Source: a bacterium (GTDB taxonomy: Bacteria > Hinthialibacterota > Hinthialibacteria > Hinthialibacterales > Hinthialibacteraceae). Taken from it: a stretch of DNA of 40,266 nucleotides. The notes under the pieces are model-generated. The model was given only the letters and a program-made list of their open reading frames with translations, ran no database searches and was not told where the DNA came from. Where the stretch lies: positions 1 through 40,266 of the forward strand of contig WGLV01000027.1 of assembly GCA_016125385.1 (NCBI GenBank), in the 5' to 3' direction. Shown one piece after another: positions 18,013-27,097 of this stretch (positions are counted from its first letter, which is position 1; each line of letters opens with the position of its first letter). The position numbers and the translations under genes are program-made.

Positions 18013-19176
18013 TTACCGGATGGAAACTCTGTTCAATTTAAACCATTCAACAATTCGGCGCGCCGCTTCGTCGATATCTGGCTCACTCAAACCATGACCG
18101 AGACTGATTCGGACACCCTCCCAACACGCTTCATCATCCCACCCCATCGCTTTCAAGACGGGAGAGGGCTCGGAGGCGCCGGATGCGCAGGCCGGTCCCG
18201 AAGAACAGCACACCCCGGCTCGATCCAGCCCGTCGACCACTCGTTCGCCGCGCAGCCCCGGCGTTCGCAGGTGCAATGTGTTGCAGAGGGATATTTCCGG
18301 CGGAATCGTTCTTTCAATCGGGATCTCCGCCATACTAAGCGCCGTCCACAGCCGTTCCTTTAATTCAGACAGTTTGACGCGGTCTTCCTGCTGATGGGCG
18401 GTCATCCACTCCGTCGCTGTGCCGAATCCAACTGCGCCGGAGGTATTGACAGTTCCGCCGCGCAGACCGGCTTCCTGGGCGCCCATGAACTGTGCTTTGA
18501 TCTCCACGCCGGGCCGAAGCAATAAAGCGCCGATCCCCTTCGGTCCGTAAATTTTATGCGCCGACAGAGAAACCGCCGAGACGCCCCGGTCGATGAGTCC
18601 CCCATCGAATCGTCCCGCCCATTGCGCGGCGTCGCAATGAAAGAAGGTCCTTTCCTGATCGAGCAGGGCTGCGATGTCGGCGATCGGTTGGATCACGCCG
18701 GTTTCATGATTCGCCGCCATAACCGAGACGATGTCGAAATCCTTCTGATCGTCAAAAAAATCAGCAATGACCCGCCCCATTACGTCCACTGGGATGATCT
18801 CCACCCGGCATCCCGTCGAGCGCAACCGGTTGAAAGCCGCCTTGACGCAGGGATGTTCCACCGGAGATACCGCCGCCCGAATGCTGTGAGCTTTTCTTCC
18901 CTGCTCTACCAGCGCTTCGGCTCGTCCCAGGATGGCGAGGTGATTTGATTCCGTCGCCCCGCTGGTAAAAATCACGTCGTCCGCGTGAGCGCCAGCCCAT
19001 TGGGCGACTTGCGCCCGGGCCTGTTCCACGGTTTCCCACGCTCGTCGGCCCGCCGCGTGCCGGCTTGACGCATTACCGAAACAATCCCGCTCGCATCGCC
19101 GCATCGCTTCCTGAGCTTCGGCGAGCAGCGGCGTCGTCGCGTTATAGTCGAGATAAATAATCTGATCGTTCGGCAT
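18013..19176 (-). CDS. Cysteine desulfurase, IscS/NifS family
   Basis: This PLP enzyme takes sulfur from cysteine as a persulfide for Fe-S clusters or thio-modified tRNA. The 387 residues start with IIYLDYNATTPL, carry the PLP Schiff-base Lys208 in SLSAHKIYGPKG, the His of ANHETG, the conserved GGTVN and the mobile catalytic loop with Cys330 in SSGPACASG. The short Cys loop and sequence fit group I (IscS/NifS) rather than SufS. No iscU, nifU or mnmA gene flanks it, so IscS, NifS or a dedicated tRNA sulfurtransferase donor cannot be separated. Its Shine-Dalgarno is weak. Confidence 0.92.
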   Translation of the reverse strand: MPNDQIIYLDYNATTPLLAEAQEAMRRCERDCFGNASSRHAAGRRAWETVEQARAQVAQWAGAHADDVIFTSGATESNHLAILGRAEALVEQGRKAHSIRAAVSPVEHPCVKAAFNRLRSTGCRVEIIPVDVMGRVIADFFDDQKDFDIVSVMAANHETGVIQPIADIAALLDQERTFFHCDAAQWAGRFDGGLIDRGVSAVSLSAHKIYGPKGIGALLLRPGVEIKAQFMGAQEAGLRGGTVNTSGAVGFGTATEWMTAHQQEDRVKLSELKERLWTALSMAEIPIERTIPPEISLCNTLHLRTPGLRGERVVDGLDRAGVCCSSGPACASGASEPSPVLKAMGWDDEACWEGVRISLGHGLSEPDIDEAARRIVEWFKLNRVSIR

Positions 19177-19427
19177 GAATTCGTGACGCGTTGAATGAGG
19201 ATATCTTTAAATGAAATTCAACTGAACAAAAATCGCCGGCGTGGTGTGAAAGAAATGGATTGATTCACAAGCCTGAAAAACAAATGCCTGTATATTCTGT
19301 ACGTCCAGCCTCTCGTGGTTCAGGCAAGACGCAATCGATCTGTCTCCATCCCACCTGTCTCAGCGGCCAACGGAGGAGCGATTCATTCCAACAGCCCCAA
19401 AAACTTGCCTCAACCGCTGTCTGCCGC

Positions 19428-20489
19428 CTACCAGGGAGTCGTGCGGTTGACGGCGCGAGCGACAGGCTTGAGTTTTTTCATCAGCTCGGCGAATTGTGGC
19501 CCGTCAAGCGATTGCGCGCCATCCGACCATGCCTTGGCTGGATCGGGGTGCATCTCGATCATCAGCGAGTGGGCGCCCGCCGCGACTGAAGCCAGCGCCA
19601 TCGGAGTAACCATGTCCGCTTGCCCGGTCCCATGGCTGGGGTCGGCGATTACCGGCAAGTGGGTCAGTTTTCTCAGCGTTGGAACCGCGTTCAGGTCCAG
19701 CACGTTTCGATATTTGGTTTCAAAGGTGCGAATGCCGCGTTCGCACAGCATGACCTGGTTATTACCCGTCGAGAGAATATACTCCGCCGCCATCAACCAT
19801 TCATCGATGGTTGAAGACATGCCGCGTTTCAGTAATACGGGGCGTTTCGTCGAACCCAGCGCCTTCAGCAGCATGAAATTTTGCATGTTGCGTGCGCCGA
19901 TCTGAATAATATCCGTGTAACGGTCGACCAGTTCCAGATGATGCGCGTCCATCAGTTCGGTGATGACGGGCATTCCGTATTCATGCCGGGCTTCAGCCAG
20001 CAGTTTCAATCCGTCTTCTTCCAGCCCCTGAAAACTGTACGGCGAGGTTCGCGGCTTGAAGGCGCCACCCCGCAGAATCTTCGCTCCCGATTCCTTGCAC
20101 AACCGGGCGCTTTCCATCATCTGCTCGCGCGATTCCACCGAACAGGGCCCCGCCATCACCACCAGTTCATCGCCGCCGAGGGTGACGCTTCCCTTGCCTT
20201 CTTTCCAATCGAATTGAATCTTGAGAACGGTGTCGGGGCGTTCGATTCCCTTGCGCACTTCCCGGCATACGAGTTTGTAAGGCGGCAGTATGTACTCGAC
20301 CTTGTCGACGCCGTGCTGGCTGCTGAGCCGGTCGTAAAGCCCTTCTTTTCCGCGCTCGTCGCCGACGGCCGCCAGAACGGTCAGGTTGGTTCCGTGGATG
20401 GGGTGAACGGTATAACCAAAATCTTCAATCAACCGTTCTACGTTTTCGATGTCTTCTTTTCTGGCGTTGGGGTTCATCGTGATAATCAA
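19428..20489 (-). CDS. aroF: 3-deoxy-7-phosphoheptulonate synthase with N-terminal regulatory domain
   Basis: DAHP synthase condenses phosphoenolpyruvate and erythrose 4-phosphate, the first step to aromatic amino acids. Residues 1-70 form a ferredoxin-like extension ([20 protein letters not shown]) typical of the type I-beta enzymes of Thermotoga and its relatives, where it binds tyrosine or phenylalanine. The catalytic barrel has [38 protein letters not shown] and ADPSHGTG, with metal-binding Cys, His, Glu and Asp in place. Start: TTG with GGGAG eight bases upstream; an ATG four codons on is the alternative. Feedback inhibition through the extension is inferred from the family. Confidence 0.94.
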   Translation of the reverse strand: MIITMNPNARKEDIENVERLIEDFGYTVHPIHGTNLTVLAAVGDERGKEGLYDRLSSQHGVDKVEYILPPYKLVCREVRKGIERPDTVLKIQFDWKEGKGSVTLGGDELVVMAGPCSVESREQMMESARLCKESGAKILRGGAFKPRTSPYSFQGLEEDGLKLLAEARHEYGMPVITELMDAHHLELVDRYTDIIQIGARNMQNFMLLKALGSTKRPVLLKRGMSSTIDEWLMAAEYILSTGNNQVMLCERGIRTFETKYRNVLDLNAVPTLRKLTHLPVIADPSHGTGQADMVTPMALASVAAGAHSLMIEMHPDPAKAWSDGAQSLDGPQFAELMKKLKPVARAVNRTTPW

Positions 20490-20635
20490 GGCGTAAACTC
20501 CCTGAAGCGCCGCGAGGCCGCGGAAATCGACCCAACCGGACCCGTCAGACGGGGCCGGTTGGTATCGAAATTATTATAGGCGGGCTTTGTGGATCGAAAA
20601 GCGTTGAGATGTGTGTGAAATTCATCAAATATACA

Positions 20636-23600
20636 CTAATACGTTTCCCATGCGCGAATGTCGGTTGAATACGCCGTCTCGATCGCTCCAATATCGGGTG
20701 CGCCGCCGATTGGACGCGGGTTGGCGTGGATATCGGTGACGATTTCACTGTCCGCGGCCGCGTCGATCAGCGGCGAGCCTTCCAACGGCGTGAAATCGCC
20801 TGTATCCAGTCCGGCGAACAATGGGTCGACCGAAATATTCGTCTCACTCATTCCCGGCGGAATCCGGTTCAGGTCGCTGAATTCCGCCGACGCCGTCGAC
20901 AGGCCGTCCTCCGCGATGCTGAAATCAGCCGACCAGATCACGCAGTTCTTGATCTGAACGCTGGCTCCGCCTTGCCCATCGTTTTTCTCGTACACGTATA
21001 CGCCGGTGGCGGTTTTTATGATGGTGTTATGGATGAGCTGCGCCTGGCATGAATCTTTTACCGCCACGCCGATGTTGCAATTCCAGACGATGTTATTCGC
21101 CGCCCATGGCGTCGAGGCGCCTTCCAGAGAGATGCCTTTGTCGGCGCATCCCTGAATGCGGTTGCCGTAAATCCGCGTCGAGGCGAAGCCGAGGTCGATG
21201 CCATCGTCTTCGGTTCCGAGAATCGTGTTATATGCGATGATCGAAGGCCGGTCGCCTTCATAATCGAAATCGATCGCGTCGTTGTATCCCTTGATGTTTT
21301 CAAACAGGTTGTGTTCCACCTGCATGAACGAATTCGCTCCATGCACTGCTTCCGCCATCGCACGAAAAGTGCAGCCTCTCACCCATACGTTGGAGGCGGA
21401 TGCTTCCACCCCCAGCGCGCCCATGTCGAAAAATTCGCATTGCTCCACCGTCGCCGTACTTGAGGCGATGTGAATCGCCACGCTCGATCCGACTCCCGTG
21501 AAACTCGCGTTCCGAATCGTAACCGCTCCCGCCGCGTGATCGACTTCAATCCCTTTCCAGGTTTCGTTCTCATTGATGGGGTAAAACGTAACCATTTCGT
21601 CACCGTGAGGCGCGGTCAATAAAGAGCCGTTCACGGTAATTCCCGCTTCCGGTGAGAGCCGTACCTCGGCGCCGGCTTCTACGGTCAGTGATGAACCCGG
21701 CAATACCACAACGGGTTTCGTAATCACATGGGGGTTATCCGCCTTGCGCCAGACCACGTCGCCAATGATTTCATCAATCCCTTCAGGCCTGTCGATATTG
21801 TGATAGACGGCGATTTGTGTGGAATTGACTGGAAGCCCCGCGGCGTCGAAGGTCTCGATCTTGAATGAATAGCGCCCTGGCGGCAGATCGGCGTAATACG
21901 CCCATTTCCCCAGCCACGGCGTGTAATCGACCGTCTGGCCGTTGACGTGAACCCAGCGTGTCCGGGATGCGTCCGTATCGCCCAGCAGTTCGAGAATGGA
22001 GGAGTTGTTAAACGTCGCGATCAGGTTGGGCGCGAGGCTCAGGTCGGAACTGGAAAGATCGACGTTGGCTCCGATGATCGCGATGACGTTCCGCCCGTCG
22101 TGAAGTAAGCTCGGGTTGACGTCATAATCCTGATAACCGTCCGCCTCACGATTCCGGGTCGCCTGCGTCCGGTAATCAGGCGTCCCGTTGATGTCGCTGC
22201 GTGCGGCTTCAATTCCATTGATATAGGCGGCGAATCCGTCGTCATAGTTGATATGCAGTTTCAGCGTCGCCAGCGCGTCGGCGTTTTCGACGGAAAATTC
22301 TTTCCGGATAAAAACAGTGGAGTACGAATTTCGCATGTCGTCCAGCACGGTTCGGTCGTCATCGTCGCCGTATCCGAATCCGCCCGGCCCCGTTTCCCAA
22401 CCCGAGTCGTCGTAATCCGCCGCCGTCCAGTTGGAACCCGGCGATGTTTTCCCCCGGAAAAAGCGCCATTCATCGTCCTCATTGACCAGATTGACGGGAA
22501 TGGAAACGCCTTGCTTCGCCTGTGCGGTGAGCTGTTGTGGAATCTGGGGAAGAATAAACTCCCGCATGGCGATATGGTTCGCCAGCAGTTCCTCTCGCCG
22601 GGCTGCATTGTTGACCGCGGAGGTTTGATCGATAACCGTCTCGATCAGCGAGAGAGGCAGTTCATGTTGAAGGATGCGCAATAATTCGTCGTAATACATC
22701 CACGCGAAATCGGGGTGCCGTAACAATCGCTGCACCGCGGGCGTCCCGTGATGATGAACGAGTTGCAGCTCGGGCCGTAAAACCGAATCCTGATCCCAGG
22801 GCAACAGGTAAAATTGCTTCGAGTTGGGCTTCCGGTAGATGTAATAGTCGTCTCCGCGTTCCAGCGAGAGCCCGCCTTCCATATCGTTTAATACTTCTTT
22901 AACCGCGAACCAGCGGATCCATTCCCTGACGTGAATCACTTGAGAGATTCGGTCGGGAAAATCCGCGTCGCTTGAATTACTGAACGCATCGCACAGATCC
23001 ACGATGTCGCTGTAATCCGCCTCCAGCTCATGCGATAACTTGCTGTAATTCGGAATATAGGGACCAAAATCCTCGCCTCGATAATCCAGGTTCGCTTGCT
23101 CGATCCCCCGATACAGGTTCCCGTTCCCGTCGCCGAACAGCCGCTCCATCATGTCCTGATCCGTGCGTTCGACCTGAATGTATTGCGGGATAAACACCCC
23201 GTTGAAATCGACCGCCACGAACTGGTGGTTGGGCGCAGGCATGTTCAACAGCCGGAATACTTCCAGCCCGATGTACTGCCGGTCGACGTTTTGCGCGTTC
23301 AGGTCCATCTTCCGAATCGAACCGAAATACCGGCTCTGCGAAAAATTCACCCGGTATGACTTGGGCTCGGCGTGGCGTGAACCTTTGCCGCGAAAACGGA
23401 TCAACACGTTGTGATAGATTTCGCTTCCATACACAAACGATCCGGATAGTTCGTCATTGCTGTTGGGATCGCGCGAGCGTAATAACTGATTGTCGGCTTT
23501 GCGCAGAATGATCTTGTATATCGGCAGCGAGGTTTCATGACTGGAATCGTCCACCCGGTAGATCGAAGCCGGTGCGTTGGCTTGGGTGGGAAACCAGCCC

Positions 23601-24457
23601 GATGTTTGCGCCGCGTCCAGCGCCAGAATCTTGAACTCCACAATGGCGCCATCGCCATGCGGTGGAATAGAAGCGCCATAGACGCCGTCTCCCGCCGCCA
23701 GATCGTGATGCTCCCCGTCGTCCGCCATTTCGGCGTATTGAAATTCGCTTTCACTCTCTGTTTTGTATAACAAATGCACCGACTCAATCGCGGAGGAATG
23801 TCTTACCCGCGCGGATATCCATACTTCCTCATTCGATCGCGGCGACGATGGCGTCTGATTGACGTTATCGATCAGCGGAATCGGCTTCTCCACCGCGGTC
23901 GAGTTCTTTTCGCCGGGCGTCCCCTTGAATGGGCTGAATGACCAGCTCCCGGGATGATCGGGCGTCATCAGCGGATTGATTCGCTCCATCGAAGCGCCCA
24001 ACCCGTCCGTGTTCGCCGGCCAGCCGAGTTCATCGCTATATTCAAATTTTTCGACCGTACGTCCGCTCCGGTCGATCAGTTCAACCTGCTCGCCCCTGTT
24101 GCTGAATTTCCCGTGAAACGGTCCATAGTCGGCCGCTCGGCCATACTGCGCCTCGAATGATTCCGGCGAGGCGCACACCACTGCGTACCCGCCCGCCGCC
24201 AGCGAGGCGTCCGGCGGAAAAATAAAATCGATGCCGTCCACGAAAGCCCAGCCTGACAAATCCACCGCTTCCGTGCCTGCATTAAACAATTCAACGTATT
24301 CATCGTCATCGCTCAGGGTGGGAGGATGATACATGATTTCGTTGATGACGACTTGCGATTGGACTGATGTGGCGGCGAAGGCGATGAGCAGGCAATAATA
24401 GATAGAGATAAAAATACGGTTTTTCACGGTAGGAGATTCTTTTCCTTTCCCTGACAC
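20636..24457 (-). CDS. Giant exoprotein: lamin tail, CotH kinase, jelly-roll and beta-helix domains
   Basis: The 1273-residue product has a signal peptide (hydrophobic core near residues 14-32, cleavage probably before QVVINEIMYHPP). A lamin-tail domain follows (residues ~35-150, with DEYVELFNAGTEAVDLSGWAF split into its usual parts). Residues ~313-640 form a CotH-type protein kinase fold with DDYYIYRKP and FYLLPWDQD. Residues ~660-800 look like a beta-galactosidase-type jelly roll (WRFFRGKTSPGSNW, HINYDDGFAAYING). Residues ~930-1200 form a right-handed parallel beta-helix (YNTILGTEDDGIDLG, HNTIIKTATGVYVYE), and the end has the PLIDAA...GGAPDIGAIE motif. No sorting signal or anchor is visible at the C-terminus. 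The start is a GTG; a second GTG ten codons on gives a more typical signal peptide. CotH proteins phosphorylate spore-coat partners in Bacillus; the substrate here is unknown. Confidence 0.85.
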   Translation of the reverse strand: MSGKGKESPTVKNRIFISIYYCLLIAFAATSVQSQVVINEIMYHPPTLSDDDEYVELFNAGTEAVDLSGWAFVDGIDFIFPPDASLAAGGYAVVCASPESFEAQYGRAADYGPFHGKFSNRGEQVELIDRSGRTVEKFEYSDELGWPANTDGLGASMERINPLMTPDHPGSWSFSPFKGTPGEKNSTAVEKPIPLIDNVNQTPSSPRSNEEVWISARVRHSSAIESVHLLYKTESESEFQYAEMADDGEHHDLAAGDGVYGASIPPHGDGAIVEFKILALDAAQTSGWFPTQANAPASIYRVDDSSHETSLPIYKIILRKADNQLLRSRDPNSNDELSGSFVYGSEIYHNVLIRFRGKGSRHAEPKSYRVNFSQSRYFGSIRKMDLNAQNVDRQYIGLEVFRLLNMPAPNHQFVAVDFNGVFIPQYIQVERTDQDMMERLFGDGNGNLYRGIEQANLDYRGEDFGPYIPNYSKLSHELEADYSDIVDLCDAFSNSSDADFPDRISQVIHVREWIRWFAVKEVLNDMEGGLSLERGDDYYIYRKPNSKQFYLLPWDQDSVLRPELQLVHHHGTPAVQRLLRHPDFAWMYYDELLRILQHELPLSLIETVIDQTSAVNNAARREELLANHIAMREFILPQIPQQLTAQAKQGVSIPVNLVNEDDEWRFFRGKTSPGSNWTAADYDDSGWETGPGGFGYGDDDDRTVLDDMRNSYSTVFIRKEFSVENADALATLKLHINYDDGFAAYINGIEAARSDINGTPDYRTQATRNREADGYQDYDVNPSLLHDGRNVIAIIGANVDLSSSDLSLAPNLIATFNNSSILELLGDTDASRTRWVHVNGQTVDYTPWLGKWAYYADLPPGRYSFKIETFDAAGLPVNSTQIAVYHNIDRPEGIDEIIGDVVWRKADNPHVITKPVVVLPGSSLTVEAGAEVRLSPEAGITVNGSLLTAPHGDEMVTFYPINENETWKGIEVDHAAGAVTIRNASFTGVGSSVAIHIASSTATVEQCEFFDMGALGVEASASNVWVRGCTFRAMAEAVHGANSFMQVEHNLFENIKGYNDAIDFDYEGDRPSIIAYNTILGTEDDGIDLGFASTRIYGNRIQGCADKGISLEGASTPWAANNIVWNCNIGVAVKDSCQAQLIHNTIIKTATGVYVYEKNDGQGGASVQIKNCVIWSADFSIAEDGLSTASAEFSDLNRIPPGMSETNISVDPLFAGLDTGDFTPLEGSPLIDAAADSEIVTDIHANPRPIGGAPDIGAIETAYSTDIRAWETY

Positions 24458-24665
24458 TCCACGATGAAGGCGGGAATCATGAAGACGTTACTAAGGTGTT
24501 CCGCTCAAATAAAATAGATCAACCAACATTACGATAGCATGACGAAGTCCAAACGTCTCGCCTGAGTAAAGCGATTTTTACCTCACTGAATGATTGCCTG
24601 ATTAGACTCGGCGTGTACAATGTCGCTTGTCGTACCCTTAAACTTGATCAAACTAGGATCGCTTG

Positions 24666-25739
24666 ATGGCCGTATTACCGCCGCGCGGCGTAAAACCTTC
24701 ATATCAGTTTCCCCGGGTTATGCTGGCCCCTGTGGCGGGGTATACCGACCGGCCCACTCGCCAGATCGCCCGTGAAAAAGGCTGCTCGCTCACCTTTTCC
24801 GAACTCATCAGTGCGCGCGGAATCTATGAATTCAATCAGAAAACCCAGGATATGCTCGATGAATGCCGTGACGAGCATCCCCTCATCTTCCAGATTTTCG
24901 GCGCTGAACCTGAAATCATGTACGATGCCGTCCGCCGCGTCGAAGATTTAGGCGTCGACGGCGTAAATCTCAATCTTGGTTGCCCGGTGAAAAAAGTCTT
25001 CAAAACAAGATCCGGCTGCGGATTGACGCTATACCCCGTCCATCTGGTACATGTCATCCGTGCCATGCGTAAGGCGACCAACCTCCACCTGTCCGTCAAA
25101 ATCCGCGCGGGCGTCAATCATAAATCGCTCATCTACAAAATGATCGGCGACATTGCGCAGGGCGAGGGCTGCGATGGAATCATCATCCACGCCCGTACCC
25201 GGCTGATGGGCTTTGGCGGGCAAGCCAATTGGGACTGGATCGCTGACCTGAAGGATTACCTCGACATCCCCGTTATCGGCAACGGCGACGTGATCGATCC
25301 CGAGTCCGCCAAACGCATGATCGACGAAACCGCCTGCGATGGCGTCATGATCGCGCGCGGCGCGTACGGCAATCCCTGGCTCTTCCGCCGTATTGAACAC
25401 TATCTCGATACCGGTGAACTCCTTCCCGAACCCGCCCCCGAAGAGCGAATTGCAACCCTGATGCGCCATCTCCGCCTCGCCGTTGAATGGAAGGGCGAGC
25501 GCAAGGCCTGCTTTGAAATGCGCAAGCATATTTCGTGGTACGTCCGTGGTCTTCCCTGCGTCCGCGTGATGCGCGATAAGGTGAACCAGTGTGAAACCCT
25601 GCAGGGAATGCTCGACTGCATCCGCGAGTGGTCCGAATCCACCGATTGGGACGCGTATTTCGCCAAACTCGCCGCCCAGGGTCACGAAACCGGCGATTCT
25701 CTCCCGCCCCACCGCTCCGTCTCCCTCCGCGTGGCTTGA
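24666..25739 (+). CDS. dusB: tRNA-dihydrouridine synthase, DusB-like
   Basis: This FMN-dependent enzyme reduces uridines in the tRNA D-loop. The barrel begins VMLAPVAGYTDRPTRQIAREKG, the FMN and substrate pocket is NLNLGCPVKKVFKTRSGCGL with the catalytic Cys after G, the IIIHARTR helix follows, and VIGNGDV and IARGAYGNPWLF complete the phosphate site. Its 357 residues are slightly longer than usual because of a C-terminal tail. A TTG one codon earlier is open, but AGGA lies 7 bases before the ATG, so ATG is chosen. It is the first plus-strand gene after the giant exoprotein and has no operon partner nearby. Confidence 0.94.
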   Translation: MAVLPPRGVKPSYQFPRVMLAPVAGYTDRPTRQIAREKGCSLTFSELISARGIYEFNQKTQDMLDECRDEHPLIFQIFGAEPEIMYDAVRRVEDLGVDGVNLNLGCPVKKVFKTRSGCGLTLYPVHLVHVIRAMRKATNLHLSVKIRAGVNHKSLIYKMIGDIAQGEGCDGIIIHARTRLMGFGGQANWDWIADLKDYLDIPVIGNGDVIDPESAKRMIDETACDGVMIARGAYGNPWLFRRIEHYLDTGELLPEPAPEERIATLMRHLRLAVEWKGERKACFEMRKHISWYVRGLPCVRVMRDKVNQCETLQGMLDCIREWSESTDWDAYFAKLAAQGHETGDSLPPHRSVSLRVA

Positions 25740-25802
25740 TCTTTCCTGTCCATGACGTAAATATCGCTGGTGATTGACAATGCGCGGCGATCGGGGGCAA
25801 GA

Positions 25803-26042
25803 ATGTTATCCTTTTTGGAATCGATCCAGCATTTCCCGCAAACATATTGGTTTTACATCGCTCAATTGCTGATGGCGATGTACGTGGCGTTTGATGCCCG
25901 CAAACAGCGGATTGATTCCATCGCGGTCTGGGTGTTGATCTCTCTCCTGTTTCCATTCATGGAATTCCTGATCTACTTCTTCTATGCGTGGAGAGTTGAA
26001 ACGGAAAACGCGAACCCTACTCGGAAGGTTGAACACCCATAA
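25803..26042 (+). CDS. Small two-helix membrane protein, paralog 1
   Basis: The 79-residue product holds two hydrophobic helices separated by a short charged hinge: YIAQLLMAMYVAFDARK and then VWVLISLLFPFMEFLIYFF. This follows the N-terminal pattern of phospholipase D-like small membrane proteins (PLDc_N). The middle matches two genes downstream (A-x-D/R-x2...R-x-M/I-D-S/T-x-A/V-x-W-x-L-I...LLFP), so it is the first of three paralogs, but it lacks their C-terminal zinc ribbon and ends in a charged tail. The frame is open 11 codons upstream; ATG after GGGGGCAAGA is preferred. Function unknown. Confidence 0.65.
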   Translation: MLSFLESIQHFPQTYWFYIAQLLMAMYVAFDARKQRIDSIAVWVLISLLFPFMEFLIYFFYAWRVETENANPTRKVEHP

Positions 26043-26130
26043 TGCCGTTCGCCCCACAGGGACGGTTGCATATAACTCAGCATTTCAAAACTGCGCGGAA
26101 AATGACGTTTTTCGTGGAATTCAAAATTTT

Positions 26131-26247
26131 CGTGTTTTCGTGATTCAATGAATGAGTTTCCGAATAACGATTGTCTCCGTGATATCGTATAAACCCGTCG
26201 AATCTTCGATCCTGAATATCCTTCTCATCCCGTCTATCCTGATTCAG
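26131..26247 (+). repeat. Dispersed intergenic repeat, copy A
   Basis: Two blocks recur at 33325-33405 in the same order and orientation. CGTGTTTTCGTGATTCAA (26131-26148) is identical in both. A 39-base block at 26209-26247, starting ATCCTGAAT and ending GATTCAG, matches at 34 of 39 positions by hand count. The blocks are 60 bases apart here and 24 in copy B. A further partial TTTTCGTGGAATTCAA precedes it at 26109. The blocks are purely intergenic, with no frame conserved. It fits a degenerate, non-autonomous element or a shared transcript leader. Confidence 0.6.
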
Positions 26248-26325
26248 GCAGTTAGAAATTAGAAAACATCCGGCAGCTGGCCTTTCAAGGCTGGGTATTA
26301 AAAATGAACTCCAGGGAATTTTTAT

Positions 26326-26622
26326 ATGAACCTGATACTCGATCCAACGGTTTTTATTATTCTTGCTGCCGTGGGGGCGATCATTTTCGCTTTTTTACAA
26401 ATTCTCATGGCGGCATTTGCAGCTCGGGACGCCACTGCGCGCGGGATGGATTCTCCCGCGTTGTGGGCGCTGATTGTGTTACTGTTTCCAATCATTGGCT
26501 TTTTGGTCTACGTGTTTACAATGCCGCATGGTGTTATGGTTCCATGTTCCCGCTGCGCCAATCCGCGCTTGAGTCATCTTTCTCGTTGCCCTCACTGCGG
26601 CTATGAAGAAACCGCTCAATAA
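26326..26622 (+). CDS. Small membrane protein with C-terminal zinc ribbon, paralog 2
   Basis: The 98 residues begin with a long hydrophobic helix (VFIILAAVGAIIFAFLQILM), a charged turn with RDATARGMDSPALW, a second helix (ALIVLLFPIIGFLVYVF) and a cytoplasmic tail with two CxxC pairs: PCSRCANPR and RCPHCGYEE. The CxxC pairs 16 bases-worth of residues apart look like a zinc ribbon. AGGGA lies eight bases before the ATG. The middle is nearly the same as paralog 3 (MDSPALWALIVLLFP against MDTPVLWALIVLLFP). A role in sensing or recruiting a nucleic acid or protein at the membrane is speculative. Confidence 0.7.
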   Translation: MNLILDPTVFIILAAVGAIIFAFLQILMAAFAARDATARGMDSPALWALIVLLFPIIGFLVYVFTMPHGVMVPCSRCANPRLSHLSRCPHCGYEETAQ

Positions 26623-26702
26623 ATCATTCCTGTGGTAGCGATGTCCGTTGCTTTTAGTTCGTTCCGTTCGTCGATATAGAATTCGATAAAGAAAACGGCA
26701 TT

Positions 26703-27026
26703 ATGATGATCGAAACAGCTTCAAATGTTCCTGATCCGTACCTGCTATATTTTTATACATACCTGTTTGCGTTCCTGTGCTTTCAGTTGGTGTTGTCGAT
26801 CCTGTCTGGGTTCATCGCCTTGCGCCGGGGAATGGATACGCCGGTGTTATGGGCGTTGATCGTCCTGTTGTTTCCATGCCTGGGGTTTTACGTTTTTCTG
26901 GGTGGAATCCCTCGTGCTCCATTGATCCTCTGCCCTCATTGTGAAAAAAGACGTCCACACCATCTTCCCCGTTGCCCTCACTGCGGATATGAAATCAGAC
27001 CCCAGTCCAGCGAAATGCCCAAATAG
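26703..27026 (+). CDS. Small membrane protein with C-terminal zinc ribbon, paralog 3
   Basis: The 107-residue protein repeats the layout of the previous gene: helix (YLFAFLCFQLVLSILSGFIA), charged turn RRGMDTPVLW, helix (ALIVLLFPCLGFYVFLGG) and a zinc ribbon with CPHCEKRRPHHLPRCPHCGY. The last residues are polar. It lies 80 bases after paralog 2 and 71 before the KefB-type antiporter. Two successive ATG codons open the frame; the Shine-Dalgarno is weak. The family is unknown to me beyond the PLDc_N-like membrane half. Tandem duplication of one ancestor is inferred from the shared hinge motif. Confidence 0.7.
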   Translation: MMIETASNVPDPYLLYFYTYLFAFLCFQLVLSILSGFIALRRGMDTPVLWALIVLLFPCLGFYVFLGGIPRAPLILCPHCEKRRPHHLPRCPHCGYEIRPQSSEMPK

Positions 27027-27097
27027 CCATTCTTCCGAGAGGCGATTGCTCAAAAACCCTGCTACCATAAGCAAAATCCCGTTTCCGAGCGTATGTC

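Noticed and set aside
17860-18363. 167-codon plus-strand frame over the gap and the desulfurase 3' end
   Set aside because: Most of it is antisense to the cysteine desulfurase, and the part in the gap shows no conserved features or good ribosome site.
19260-19905. Plus-strand frames over the start of the gap and the aroF 3' end
   Set aside because: They are antisense to the DAHP synthase gene and have no recognisable product.
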